Positions 19,511-26,610 of a stretch of 64,000 nucleotides of DNA are shown here, one piece after another (within the stretch, counting starts at the first letter, position 1; each line of letters begins with the position of its first letter). Position numbers and translations under genes: made by a program. Below the pieces are notes generated by a model, which saw nothing but the letters and a program-made list of their open reading frames with translations, was not told where the DNA came from and made no database searches. This DNA is from Sphingobium chlorophenolicum (GTDB taxonomy: Bacteria; Pseudomonadota; Alphaproteobacteria; Sphingomonadales; Sphingomonadaceae), in the NCBI RefSeq assembly GCF_000722875.1, contig NZ_JFHR01000007.1:1-64000 (forward strand), in the 5' to 3' direction.

Positions 19511-19573
19511 GGATATCATCCCCTCATGACAGAGGCGGCGCGCCAAGATGTGACGCGCCGCTCCGGAGCGGGT

Positions 19574-19831
19574 TTAGCCCTTGTCCGACCTGACTGCGCC
19601 GCGCATGCAGTCGGCGGCGCTTGCCTGCATCATCGCGCAATCGCAGCTGGCCATGTCCCGGCTGTCGGGCACCCATATGCGGACACGCGCAGGGCCAGTC
19701 GCCCGCGGACCATATTGCGGCGCCGACCGCCATTCCCAATGGCCTTGCGGCGTGCGGCTCGCGTCGGTTGCAAGCGCAGGCGCGGCGAGACTGAGGGCCG
19801 CCACAAGGGCGGCCGGAAGCAGTTTGATCAT
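19574..19831 (-). CDS. Small exported protein with C-terminal cysteines
   Basis: 85 residues: a clear signal peptide (MIKLLPAALVAALSLAAPALA), then a short mature part with GHWEWRSAPQYGPR and a cysteine/methionine tail (SCDCAMMQASAADCMRGA) that could bind Cu(I). No known family is recognised. It lies 63 bp before the cus channel gene on the same strand, so co-transcription with the efflux operon is likely. A periplasmic metal-binding role is inferred only. Confidence 0.65.
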   Translation of the reverse strand: MIKLLPAALVAALSLAAPALATDASRTPQGHWEWRSAPQYGPRATGPARVRIWVPDSRDMASCDCAMMQASAADCMRGAVRSDKG

Positions 19832-19908
19832 CACGAAAACCTTTGACTGAAAAGAAGGAAACCGGGCGCGCACGCATCGATCGATGCGCGCAGCCCGTGC
19901 TCGTTCAA

Positions 19909-20271
19909 TCAGGCAAGGCTGGTGGGAGGATCCGGCTCGGGCGCAACCGCCTTGCCGGTCAATATCGTGTCGGTCGTCCAGAAGCTGGGCGCGTCGTAGA
20001 GACGCGCAGGCGCAACGCCGCCTGCCAGGTCCGCTGCGACCAGCGGGATCACGCACCCCATCGCGGCGATGCAATCGAGCGTCAGGCCCTTGCAGGGCTT
20101 TTCGCTGGGCGCAGGCTGCTGCTTGGCCATCATTGCCATGCAGTCTGCATCCATGCCCTTGGCCAGCGGCGCGCCTGCCGCCTGCGGCACGCTGTGCGCG
20201 GCCGCCATCTGGGCTCCGAAGAGACCGGACAGCGCTCCGATGACGAGCAGAAGGGCGAGCAGGCGTTTCAC
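19909..20271 (-). CDS. Small exported protein with Met/Cys motifs
   Basis: 120 residues with a signal peptide (RLLALLLVIGALSGLFGAQMAAA) and a mature region containing GMDADCMAMMAK and LDCIAAMGCVIPL, candidate thioether/thiol metal ligands. A second hydrophobic stretch near residues 66-84 may be a membrane helix. It is the first gene of the minus-strand cus cluster, divergent from the gene at 20514. The family is not recognised, and a copper-linked function is inferred from context alone. Confidence 0.6.
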   Translation of the reverse strand: MKRLLALLLVIGALSGLFGAQMAAAHSVPQAAGAPLAKGMDADCMAMMAKQQPAPSEKPCKGLTLDCIAAMGCVIPLVAADLAGGVAPARLYDAPSFWTTDTILTGKAVAPEPDPPTSLA

Positions 20272-20342
20272 GAGCCTCGATATCTAGCGGGTTTCGCTGG
20301 CGCAGCCAACCAAAGTCTCGCGCCGCGCGGGTTTTGAAGTGC

Positions 20343-20360
20343 TGACGGCTGATTCCGTCA
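20343..20360. promoter_or_regulatory. Perfect dyad in divergent intergenic region
   Basis: TGACGG-CTGATT-CCGTCA is an exact 6-6-6 inverted repeat lying between the divergent start codons at 20271 (minus) and 20514 (plus). It is a candidate operator for the cus cluster or the neighbouring small protein gene; the binding protein is unknown. Confidence 0.4.
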
Positions 20361-20405
20361 ACTCCGCGTCAATAAAGATCTGGCCCGGGGAAGAAGACCG
20401 GCTGC

Positions 20406-20420
20406 GGCCTCTACGTATAT
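20406..20420 (+). promoter_or_regulatory. TACGTA box upstream of 20514 gene (FixJ-like site)
   Basis: GGCCTCTACGTATAT has the TACGTA core at 20412-20417, about 97 bp before the ATG. Related boxes, all in the same orientation to the downstream gene, occur at 28023, 28650, 29813, 57843 and, on the other strand, 39469. Confidence 0.5.
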
Positions 20421-20513
20421 CGAGGCTGGACCCGGGACCGTAGTCCCAAGCCTGAAGAGACGCTCTTCCCCCCGGCAGGTCCGGGCGGTGGCTTACCATC
20501 CAAGGAGGTGAAT

Positions 20514-20870
20514 ATGGTCAGAAAAACTCTCATGGTCGGGCTTGCCGGCATTTCGATGCTTGCTGCCGTCCCCGCTATGGCCCAGGGCATCGGGCACAGC
20601 TTGTTCATGCGCGGCTCGATCGTCGACACGGGCAGCAACGGCACGGTCGTCTGCATCGGCAAGGCCGATGGCGCCGAGGTCGGCCAGAAGCTCGAGGTCT
20701 ATCGCGTCGTGACCCATCCGGGTCCGCCCAAGGGCGTGGCGCCGACCTATCACCGCCAGCTCGTCGGCCATGTGACGATCGATCATATCTTCGATGATCA
20801 CTTCGCGCATGTGTCCGTCGCCGACGGTACGCCTGCCAAGCACGACATCGTCGAGCTTCGCAAGAACTGA
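20514..20870 (+). CDS. Small exported protein, paralogue of the 29299-29627 gene
   Basis: A 118-residue protein with a signal peptide (KTLMVGLAGISMLAAVPAMA) and a mature domain starting QGIGHSLFMRGSIVD. ATG 20514 is chosen because AAGGAGG lies just upstream at 20502-20508. The mature part (CIGKADGAEVGQKLEVYRV, then LVGHVTIDHIFDDHFAHV) closely matches the protein encoded at 29385-29627, so the two form a paralogous pair. No characterised family is recognised. It resembles a compact beta-barrel, and a periplasmic role near copper genes is inferred. Confidence 0.8.
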   Translation: MVRKTLMVGLAGISMLAAVPAMAQGIGHSLFMRGSIVDTGSNGTVVCIGKADGAEVGQKLEVYRVVTHPGPPKGVAPTYHRQLVGHVTIDHIFDDHFAHVSVADGTPAKHDIVELRKN

Positions 20871-20968
20871 CGCGCCGGTGGCCCGGCGGCACACGCTGCC
20901 CTGATGCGAGGCATCGGGGCAGCGGGTTGCCGGCGGCAACGGACCGTTCGGGATCGAGGCGAAACCGC

Positions 20969-21000
20969 TTGACCCTGGACCATGGTCCTACCGGCATGAT
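20969..21000 (+). promoter_or_regulatory. MerR-type promoter of the 21013 regulator
   Basis: The -35 TTGACC (20969-20974) and -10 CATGAT (20995-21000) flank a 20-bp spacer containing the perfect 12-bp palindrome GGACCATGGTCC (20977-20988). This is the layout bound by MerR-family metal regulators. It drives the regulator gene itself and the operon behind it, with an extremely short 5' leader. Confidence 0.8.
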
Positions 21001-21012
21001 CGAGCGGATGAC

Positions 21013-21492
21013 ATGGGCAATTTCAAGATCGGCGAACTGGCCGCGGCCGCAGGCGTGGGGCGGGATACGATCCGCTATTATGAGCGGATGGGCCTGCTGC
21101 GCGAGCCCGCGCGCACGGCAGCGGGCTACAGGCTCTACGACGCGACCGACCTCGAGCGCGTCAATTTCATCCGCTCGGCGCAGGAGCTTGGTTTCACACT
21201 CGAACAGGCCCGGCAGCTGCTGGCGCTCAGGGCGTCGGACACCGCGCATGCCCAGGCCGTGCTCGATATCACGCTTGCCAAGATCGCGGACGCCGAAGCC
21301 CGGCTCGAGCGCCTGTCGGATATCCGCGACATGCTGCGGATGCTCGCCGACGAATGCCCGGGCGAAGTGCCGGTCTCCGATTGCCCGATCCTCGCCTTCC
21401 TGACGGCGCGGCGGAAAGACCAGCAGCATAACAAGAAACATCAGGCAGCGCAGGACGAACGATCACCACGAGCGAAAGGGGTTTTGTCATGA
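21013..21492 (+). CDS. MerR-family metal-responsive regulator
   Basis: A 159-residue MerR-family protein: N-terminal winged helix (FKIGELAAAAGVGRDTIRYYE), dimerisation helix, and a metal loop CPGEVPVSDCPIL whose cysteines are spaced nine apart. A charged tail of about 30 residues extends beyond the usual end. The spacing resembles MerR/CadR more than CueR, so the inducing metal is not certain. It is controlled by the dyad promoter at 20969 and overlaps the lipoprotein gene behind it by 4 bp, suggesting it regulates 21013-26356. Confidence 0.85.
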   Translation: MGNFKIGELAAAAGVGRDTIRYYERMGLLREPARTAAGYRLYDATDLERVNFIRSAQELGFTLEQARQLLALRASDTAHAQAVLDITLAKIADAEARLERLSDIRDMLRMLADECPGEVPVSDCPILAFLTARRKDQQHNKKHQAAQDERSPRAKGVLS

Positions 21493-21710
21493 AGAAAATG
21501 CGTTTGATCGCCGTCCTCACGCCGGCGCTGCTTCTAGGCGCCTGTGTGACCACGCGGCCGACCTCGGCGCAGGTCGAGAGTTGCCGGGCGATGGAGGGCA
21601 ATATGGGTCTCCAGACGCCGCATGATCATGGCGAGATGAAGGGGCAGGGGCGCAACCCGATGAACCTCTCGCACGACCGGTGTCTCCGGATTCTGCGCAG
21701 CGCGCAATGA
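21489..21710 (+). CDS. Small lipoprotein
   Basis: 73 residues with a lipoprotein signal (IAVLTPALLLGACVTT, lipobox cysteine near residue 19) and a short mature part with TPHDHGEMK and LSHDRCLRIL. It has no recognised family. The start overlaps the stop of the MerR regulator, so it is translated from the same message. Histidines and a single mature cysteine could bind metal, but this is only a suggestion. Confidence 0.6.
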   Translation: MKKMRLIAVLTPALLLGACVTTRPTSAQVESCRAMEGNMGLQTPHDHGEMKGQGRNPMNLSHDRCLRILRSAQ

Positions 21711-21769
21711 GCCGGTCCGGACGCCAGGGATGGCGCCCGGACACAGTTTTCAAGCCAAGGAGCAAAGCC

Positions 21770-22090
21770 ATGATCGACCATGCGAAGAAAGCCCTTCCAC
21801 TTGTCGGCGGAAGCCTGTTGCTGGCGCTCGCGCTTTCGGGCTGCGACCGCCAGGCCGACCAGACGGTGCCGCCCGCGGCGAACAGCGTCGCCGCCACCCC
21901 GGTCCTGACCGACAGCGGCAACGCTGCAGACGCGGCGCCGATGGACGCGATGAGCAACCAGGCCGAGATGGAGCGGCATCACCGTCAGGCGATGGACCAT
22001 GACGCGATGCGCGCCGGGGCCGGCAACCAGACCGCGCCGGCACCCGATCCCGCGCCGGGCAATGCGGCGATGCCGATGAAGGATATGTAG
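21770..22090 (+). CDS. Met/His/Asp-rich lipoprotein
   Basis: 106 residues with a lipoprotein signal (GGSLLLALALSGCDRQ). The mature part is low-complexity and rich in Met, His, Ala and Pro, including MERHHRQAMDHDAMRAG, and ends AAMPMKDM. Such Met/His-rich sequences commonly bind Cu(I)/Cu(II) in copper islands. It lies between the small lipoprotein and the reductase gene and has a ribosome site (AAGGAG) upstream of ATG 21770. Confidence 0.65.
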   Translation: MIDHAKKALPLVGGSLLLALALSGCDRQADQTVPPAANSVAATPVLTDSGNAADAAPMDAMSNQAEMERHHRQAMDHDAMRAGAGNQTAPAPDPAPGNAAMPMKDM

Positions 22091-22107
22091 GCTCGCACAC
22101 TAAGGGG

Positions 22108-24024
22108 ATGAGGATGTCCAGGCGGATCAGCCTTCGACGCTTGAGCCTCGGCTGCGCAATCGCTCTCAGCCTGTCCGCGAGCGCGGGCGCGCAGGAGGGC
22201 GAGGATCATGCCGCGCATCATGGCGCAGGCATGCCGGCCGGCGGGGGCATGTCCGCACCGGCAGAGCCGGGGTCGTCGAACATGGCGAAGATGATGAACC
22301 CCATGATGGATCGCATGATCAATGGGGAAGGGGAGAATGAGCACGGCCACGAATCGCGCCGGACCGGCTTCATCTCGCAGCTGCTCGCCTTTCCCGCGCT
22401 TGACGAAGCGGCAAGGCAGCGGGTCGCTGCGCAGGCCGGCGAACGGGTAAGCACGGGTCTGGCGATGATCAACGCCGCCTCGGCCGACGGCGCGCGTGCG
22501 ACCACGGTCTCGGCCCGGCTCGATGCGGCGCGGCGCCTGCGCGAGGGAACCGACCTGTTCCGCTCCGGCACCGCCGCGCAGGGCGCGATCGGGGGCTTGC
22601 AGCCGCCCCGGGAGGTCGGGCTTGCCTGGCTGCGCGATCAGCTCGACATCGACCAGGCCGCGCCCGGCCATGCCGATCACTGGTTCGGCATCTCGCCCTC
22701 GCACCTCCTTCTCATGCTGTTCCTGGGGCTGGTGAGCGCCACGCTTATCGCGCTGCAGATCTTCCGCCTGCGGCGGATCGGGGCGATCGCCGGCGGTGTC
22801 GCCACCGCCAAGGTTCCAGCAAAGCCGGAGCCGAAGGCTGCCCCTCCCGCTACCAGGGTTGCGCCCGCGCCTGCACCCGTTGCCGACAGCGCCGGGCTCG
22901 CGCCGAGCAATGCGGCCGCACCCGCTGGGGCGTCGCTGCGCAAGCCCAAAAGCTGGGCGGGGCAGCTGCGCGTGGTCCAGATCGTGCGAGAGACGCCGAG
23001 CGTGCTGACCTTCCGGCTCGCGGACCCGACCGCCGACCGGCTGCCGTTCGACTTCCTGCCGGGCCAGTTCCTGCAGGTCGAGGTAGAGCCCGAAGCGGGC
23101 AAGACCGCGCGCCGTTCCTACACGATCGCCTCTTCGCCGACCCAGCGGGCCTATGTCGAACTGACGGTCAAGCGCGAGGAGCAGGGCGTGGTCTCGCGAT
23201 ACCTGCACGACAAGGTCGTCGCCGACGATCTGCTGAAGGTCAGCGGACCGTTCGGCGCCTTCACCTTCACGGGAACGGATGCCCAGAGCATCGTGCTGAT
23301 CGCGGGCGGGGTCGGCATCACCCCGATGATGTCGGTGCTGCGCTATCTCACCGACACCGCGTGGAAGGGTGATATCTTCTTCTTCTACGGCGCACGGTCG
23401 ACCGAGGAATTCGTGTTCCGCGACGAGCTCGAGCGGCTCGAACGCCGTTTTCCCAACCTCCATGTCGTCGCCGCGATGCAGCGCGCGCCCGGCACCGTCT
23501 GGATGGGCCCCGAAGGGCCGATCACGCGCGAGATGATCCTGGCCGCGGTGCCGGAGATCGCGAGCCGGCGCATCCATATGTGCGGCCCGCCGGCGATGAT
23601 GGGCGCGATGCGCGGCGTGCTGGCGGAACTCGGCGTCCCCGAAGCGCAGCTGCACACCGAGGCGTTCGGTCCGGCCTCGCTGCCGGCCGACCACGAGGAT
23701 CTCGAGGTCAAGCCCGCGCCCCCGCCAGCGGATAAGCCGGCCCCGAGCGCCGAGGTGGCGCCGAGCACGGTGACCTTCTCCGTGTCGGGGGTGTCGGCGG
23801 CCTTGCCCGCGGACGAGACCGTGCTGGAGGCGGCCGAGGGCGCGGGCGTCGAGATCCCCTATGCATGCCGTGCGGGCACATGCGGCGCCTGCGTGGTCAA
23901 GCTGCTGCAGGGCGAAGTGACGATGGAGGTCGAATCCGGCCTTGCGCCCGCCGACAAGGCGCAAGGCTATGTGCTCGCGTGCCAGGCGAAGGGGACGGGC
24001 ACGCCGCTCGTGGTCGAAGCCTGA
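22108..24024 (+). CDS. Membrane-anchored flavin reductase with C-terminal 2Fe-2S ferredoxin domain
   Basis: 638 residues. Order: signal peptide (1-28); a periplasmic His/Met-rich stretch (DHAAHHGAGMPAGGGM, then MAKMMNPMMDRMINGEGENE) and helical region to ~190; one membrane helix (SHLLLMLFLGLVSATLIALQ); a Pro/Ala linker; an FAD-binding ferredoxin-reductase domain (RRSYTIASSP); an NAD(P) domain (LIAGGVGITPMMSVL, MCGPPAMM); and a plant-type 2Fe-2S domain (CRAGTCGACVVK plus a fourth C in VLACQAKG). The predicted topology puts the reductase in the cytosol and the Met/His region in the periplasm. The next gene overlaps by one base. It is the likely electron entry of the 22108-25901 operon. Confidence 0.85.
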   Translation: MRMSRRISLRRLSLGCAIALSLSASAGAQEGEDHAAHHGAGMPAGGGMSAPAEPGSSNMAKMMNPMMDRMINGEGENEHGHESRRTGFISQLLAFPALDEAARQRVAAQAGERVSTGLAMINAASADGARATTVSARLDAARRLREGTDLFRSGTAAQGAIGGLQPPREVGLAWLRDQLDIDQAAPGHADHWFGISPSHLLLMLFLGLVSATLIALQIFRLRRIGAIAGGVATAKVPAKPEPKAAPPATRVAPAPAPVADSAGLAPSNAAAPAGASLRKPKSWAGQLRVVQIVRETPSVLTFRLADPTADRLPFDFLPGQFLQVEVEPEAGKTARRSYTIASSPTQRAYVELTVKREEQGVVSRYLHDKVVADDLLKVSGPFGAFTFTGTDAQSIVLIAGGVGITPMMSVLRYLTDTAWKGDIFFFYGARSTEEFVFRDELERLERRFPNLHVVAAMQRAPGTVWMGPEGPITREMILAAVPEIASRRIHMCGPPAMMGAMRGVLAELGVPEAQLHTEAFGPASLPADHEDLEVKPAPPPADKPAPSAEVAPSTVTFSVSGVSAALPADETVLEAAEGAGVEIPYACRAGTCGACVVKLLQGEVTMEVESGLAPADKAQGYVLACQAKGTGTPLVVEA

Positions 24025-24752
24025 TGCGCGAACGCAGCGACATTGCCGTGGGCCTGCTGGTCGCGTTCCTGCTGCTGTTCCCGTTCGGCTATCTCGTGCA
24101 TGTGTCGCCCCGCTTTCCGGGTAGCCTGGCCGGCGGGATCATCGGGATCGCAGCGCTCGTGCTGATGCTGCTGACGCTTCCTTATGTCGCGGCCAAGCAC
24201 ATCGCCTGGGTCGACAAGGCGCTCTCCCGGGTCGTCAGCAAGCCAACCCTGCTCGCCATCCACATCTATGCCGGCGTGCTGGCGCCGATCCTGGGTCTGG
24301 TCCACGCCGCGCACAAGCTCGAAAGCCCGGTCGGCCTGCTTCTGACCGTCCTCCTGCTGATGACGGTCATCACCGGCTTCATCGGCCGCTACCTGCTTGC
24401 CCAGCTTGGTCGGGCGCTGCGCGGACGCAGGTCAGAACTGGCCTCGCTTCGCGCCGCCTTCCTCGAGGAGCCGGCGGCGCCGACGCAGGCCGATACCGCA
24501 GCCCCGCCGCTGTCGGGCTGGAAGCGCTATCTGTTCGTCGCCGGGGATGCGTCCGCGGGCCAGCGCCCCGAGGACAAGGCGGGGATCGCCGCAGCGCTGG
24601 CCGATACCGAATTCGCGATCCGTGCCGAAGAGGCAACCAACACCCTGTTCGCGCGGTGGCGGTTCCTGCACATCCTGCTGGGCTGTCTCATCTTCGCGCT
24701 GCTCGCGCTCCACGTCGGCGCGGCGATCTATTACGGGCTGCGCTGGCTATGA
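24024..24752 (+). CDS. b-type cytochrome membrane subunit (ferric reductase/b561-like)
   Basis: A 242-residue protein with about five membrane helices. Histidines sit in paired helix positions: LLAIHIYAGVLAPILGLVHA in the middle and FLHILLGCLIFALLALHV at the end, a spacing expected for bis-histidine haem b. A charged cytosolic loop (about residues 130-205) lies between. It overlaps the reductase stop by one base and the cytochrome c gene by 4 bp, so the three proteins are likely made together. Role inferred: passing electrons from the flavin/2Fe-2S reductase across the membrane. Confidence 0.75.
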   Translation: MRERSDIAVGLLVAFLLLFPFGYLVHVSPRFPGSLAGGIIGIAALVLMLLTLPYVAAKHIAWVDKALSRVVSKPTLLAIHIYAGVLAPILGLVHAAHKLESPVGLLLTVLLLMTVITGFIGRYLLAQLGRALRGRRSELASLRAAFLEEPAAPTQADTAAPPLSGWKRYLFVAGDASAGQRPEDKAGIAAALADTEFAIRAEEATNTLFARWRFLHILLGCLIFALLALHVGAAIYYGLRWL

Positions 24753-25471
24753 GCTGGCAGCGTCTTTCCTACGCCGTCTTCATCGCAGCCCTGCTGGTGA
24801 TGGTCGCCGCGGTCGCGATCCGGATGCGATCGGACGCGCCGAGGGATGCCGGCCTGGTGGCGCAGCTCGTCTCGCCCGGCCCGCTCTCGAGCGCGCACCA
24901 GTCCTTTGCCGGCCAATGCACGGCCTGCCACACGCCGGGCAAGGGCGTCGAAACCCGGACCTGTCTCACCTGCCATGCGGGCACCGATTTCGGGACGAAG
25001 CAGTCGACGCAGTTCCACGCGAAAGCGACGCAGTGCACCTCCTGCCACGTCGAACATGAGGGAGAGCGCGGCATCATCCGCATGGATCACGCCGCGTTGC
25101 TCGACATGGCGAAGTGGCGGCAGCCTTTGGCGGGCATGTCGACAAACACTCGAAGCCTGACCCCCGAGACCGCGCTCAATTGCGCGAGCTGCCATGCGTT
25201 CCGCGATCCGCACCAGGGCCTGTTCGGCACCGACTGCGCGAGCTGCCACAAGACCGACAGCTGGAAGATCGCCAATTACCGCCATCCATCGGTCAATTCG
25301 ACGCAGTGCGCCGAGTGCCACAAGGCGCCGCCGAGTCACTTCATGGAGCATTTCAGCATGGTCTCGCAGCGCGCAGCCGGATCGAAGGCGCGCGTCGACC
25401 AATGCTATGCCTGTCACGCCACCGACAGCTTCAACAATATCCGCAAGCGAGGCTGGTATGATCACCATTGA
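24749..25471 (+). CDS. Heptaheme c-type cytochrome, membrane-anchored
   Basis: A 240-residue protein with an N-terminal uncleaved anchor (LSYAVFIAALLVMVAAVAI) and seven CxxCH haem-binding motifs: CTACH, CLTCH, CTSCH, CASCH, CASCH, CAECH and CYACH. The layout resembles the cytochrome c3-like/NapC-type 'tetraheme plus' electron carriers. It would sit in the periplasm and receive electrons from the b-type cytochrome encoded just before (4-bp overlap). The DUF1622 gene overlaps its end. The terminal acceptor is unknown; copper or oxygen chemistry is possible given the neighbours. Confidence 0.88.
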   Translation: MSWQRLSYAVFIAALLVMVAAVAIRMRSDAPRDAGLVAQLVSPGPLSSAHQSFAGQCTACHTPGKGVETRTCLTCHAGTDFGTKQSTQFHAKATQCTSCHVEHEGERGIIRMDHAALLDMAKWRQPLAGMSTNTRSLTPETALNCASCHAFRDPHQGLFGTDCASCHKTDSWKIANYRHPSVNSTQCAECHKAPPSHFMEHFSMVSQRAAGSKARVDQCYACHATDSFNNIRKRGWYDHH

Positions 25472-25901
25472 GGCCGACTGGCTGAGCGCCTTCTTCCGGC
25501 TCGCGGTGATCGGCCTGGAACTGGCGGGCACGCTGACCATCCTGGTCGGCGCGGGGCTCGCAACCTTTCTGTTTGCGCGGCGGGCGAGGGCGGGCGACCG
25601 AACCGAGGCCTATAGCGCGTTCCGCTCGGCGCTCGGCCGCAGCATCCTGCTCGGCCTGGAATTTCTGGTCGCCGGCGACATCGTCAAGTCGCTGGTGATC
25701 AACCCAACGCTCGACGATCTCATCGTTCTGGCCGGGCTGGTGCTGGTGCGGACCTTCCTGAGCATCTCGCTCGGGGTCGAGATCAACGGCCACTGGCCCT
25801 GGGAGGAAACCCGGATGGCGCGGGAGAAGGCGCGTGCGGCGTCGGATGGGTCGCCTGCGACGGCTGAGGCCGCCGGATGCGGCACAGCGCTCAAGGGATA
25901 G
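25458..25901 (+). CDS. DUF1622 membrane protein
   Basis: 147 residues with three hydrophobic segments: LSAFFRLAVIGLELAGTLTI, SILLGLEFLVAGDIVKSLVI and LIVLAGLVLVRTFLSISLGV. The sequence matches the DUF1622 family pattern of small inner-membrane proteins with a conserved acidic second helix. Its ATG lies 14 bp before the stop of the cytochrome c gene, showing tight operon coupling. Function unknown; an assembly or quinone-side partner for the electron-transfer module is conceivable. Confidence 0.75.
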   Translation: MITIEADWLSAFFRLAVIGLELAGTLTILVGAGLATFLFARRARAGDRTEAYSAFRSALGRSILLGLEFLVAGDIVKSLVINPTLDDLIVLAGLVLVRTFLSISLGVEINGHWPWEETRMAREKARAASDGSPATAEAAGCGTALKG

Positions 25902-25918
25902 CAGATGGGAGGTGCATG

Positions 25919-26356
25919 ATGATCGAGAGACGCGAATTGCTGATGGCCGGCGCCGGCCTTGCCGCCGCCGGAACGCTGGCTGTGCCGGCGGCGGCGCAGC
26001 AGCATCGAATGGAAGGGATGGCGATGTCGATGACGGACTGCATCGACGATTGCGTGGCTTCGCACCGCATGTGCCTGGAAACCGCCGCTTGGCTGACGAA
26101 GCAAGGCGGCGCGTCAGCTACGGCGTCGCTGATCGCCATGCTGAACGACTGTGCGGAACTGTGCCAGGCGACCGCCAACTCGATGCTGCGGGAATCTGCC
26201 CTGCACCGCATCGTCTGCCGCGCCTGCGCCGACGCTTGCGAGCGCTGCGCCGAGGAATGCGGACGCCATAGCGCGGACCAGCGGATCGCGCGTTGCTCGG
26301 CCACCTGCAAGAAATGCGCGGCGAGCTGCCGAACGATGGCGGACATGTCGAGCTGA
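25919..26356 (+). CDS. Csp-like four-helix copper-storage protein with Tat-type signal
   Basis: About 145 residues. The N terminus IERRELLMAGAGLAAAG and a following hydrophobic stretch resemble a Tat signal, followed by a mature helical domain with 14 cysteines in CxxxC and CxxC spacings (TDCIDDC, DCAELC, VCRACADACERCAEEC, CSATCKKCAASC). This matches the Csp/DUF326 family, in which cysteines line a four-helix bundle that stores many Cu(I) ions; exported forms use Tat. ATG 25919 has GGAGG six bases upstream; ATG 25916 is the alternative. It follows the electron-transfer operon by 17 bp. Confidence 0.88.
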   Translation: MIERRELLMAGAGLAAAGTLAVPAAAQQHRMEGMAMSMTDCIDDCVASHRMCLETAAWLTKQGGASATASLIAMLNDCAELCQATANSMLRESALHRIVCRACADACERCAEECGRHSADQRIARCSATCKKCAASCRTMADMSS

Positions 26357-26610
26357 GCGGCGCGCTTCGCACGTGCCCCACATAGTCACGTTCAGGCCAG
26401 AGCCCCCGGTCACAGCTTGTGTGTCCGACAACTACGCCAGGACAGCGATCATGGCACGTGGCACAAAGTCCGAGTATCCGGCAACGGCGGAAATCATCGC
26501 ACCCGCCATCGCCGGAGCCTTCCGTGCCGCCACCCGATAGTCGGGTAATGCCGAGCACCATCTTTACGATTGCGTGAACGCTCCACGGTCGATCTGTATT
26601 GGAGAAGTCA

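Noticed and set aside
21985..23964. 659-codon minus-strand frame opposite the reductase gene
   Set aside because: The plus-strand gene has FAD, NAD and 2Fe-2S motifs in order; the antisense frame has none.
26357..26598. Short frame MARGTKSEYPATAEI (26450-26539) as a small gene
   Set aside because: Twenty-nine codons, no ribosome site and no recognisable feature.
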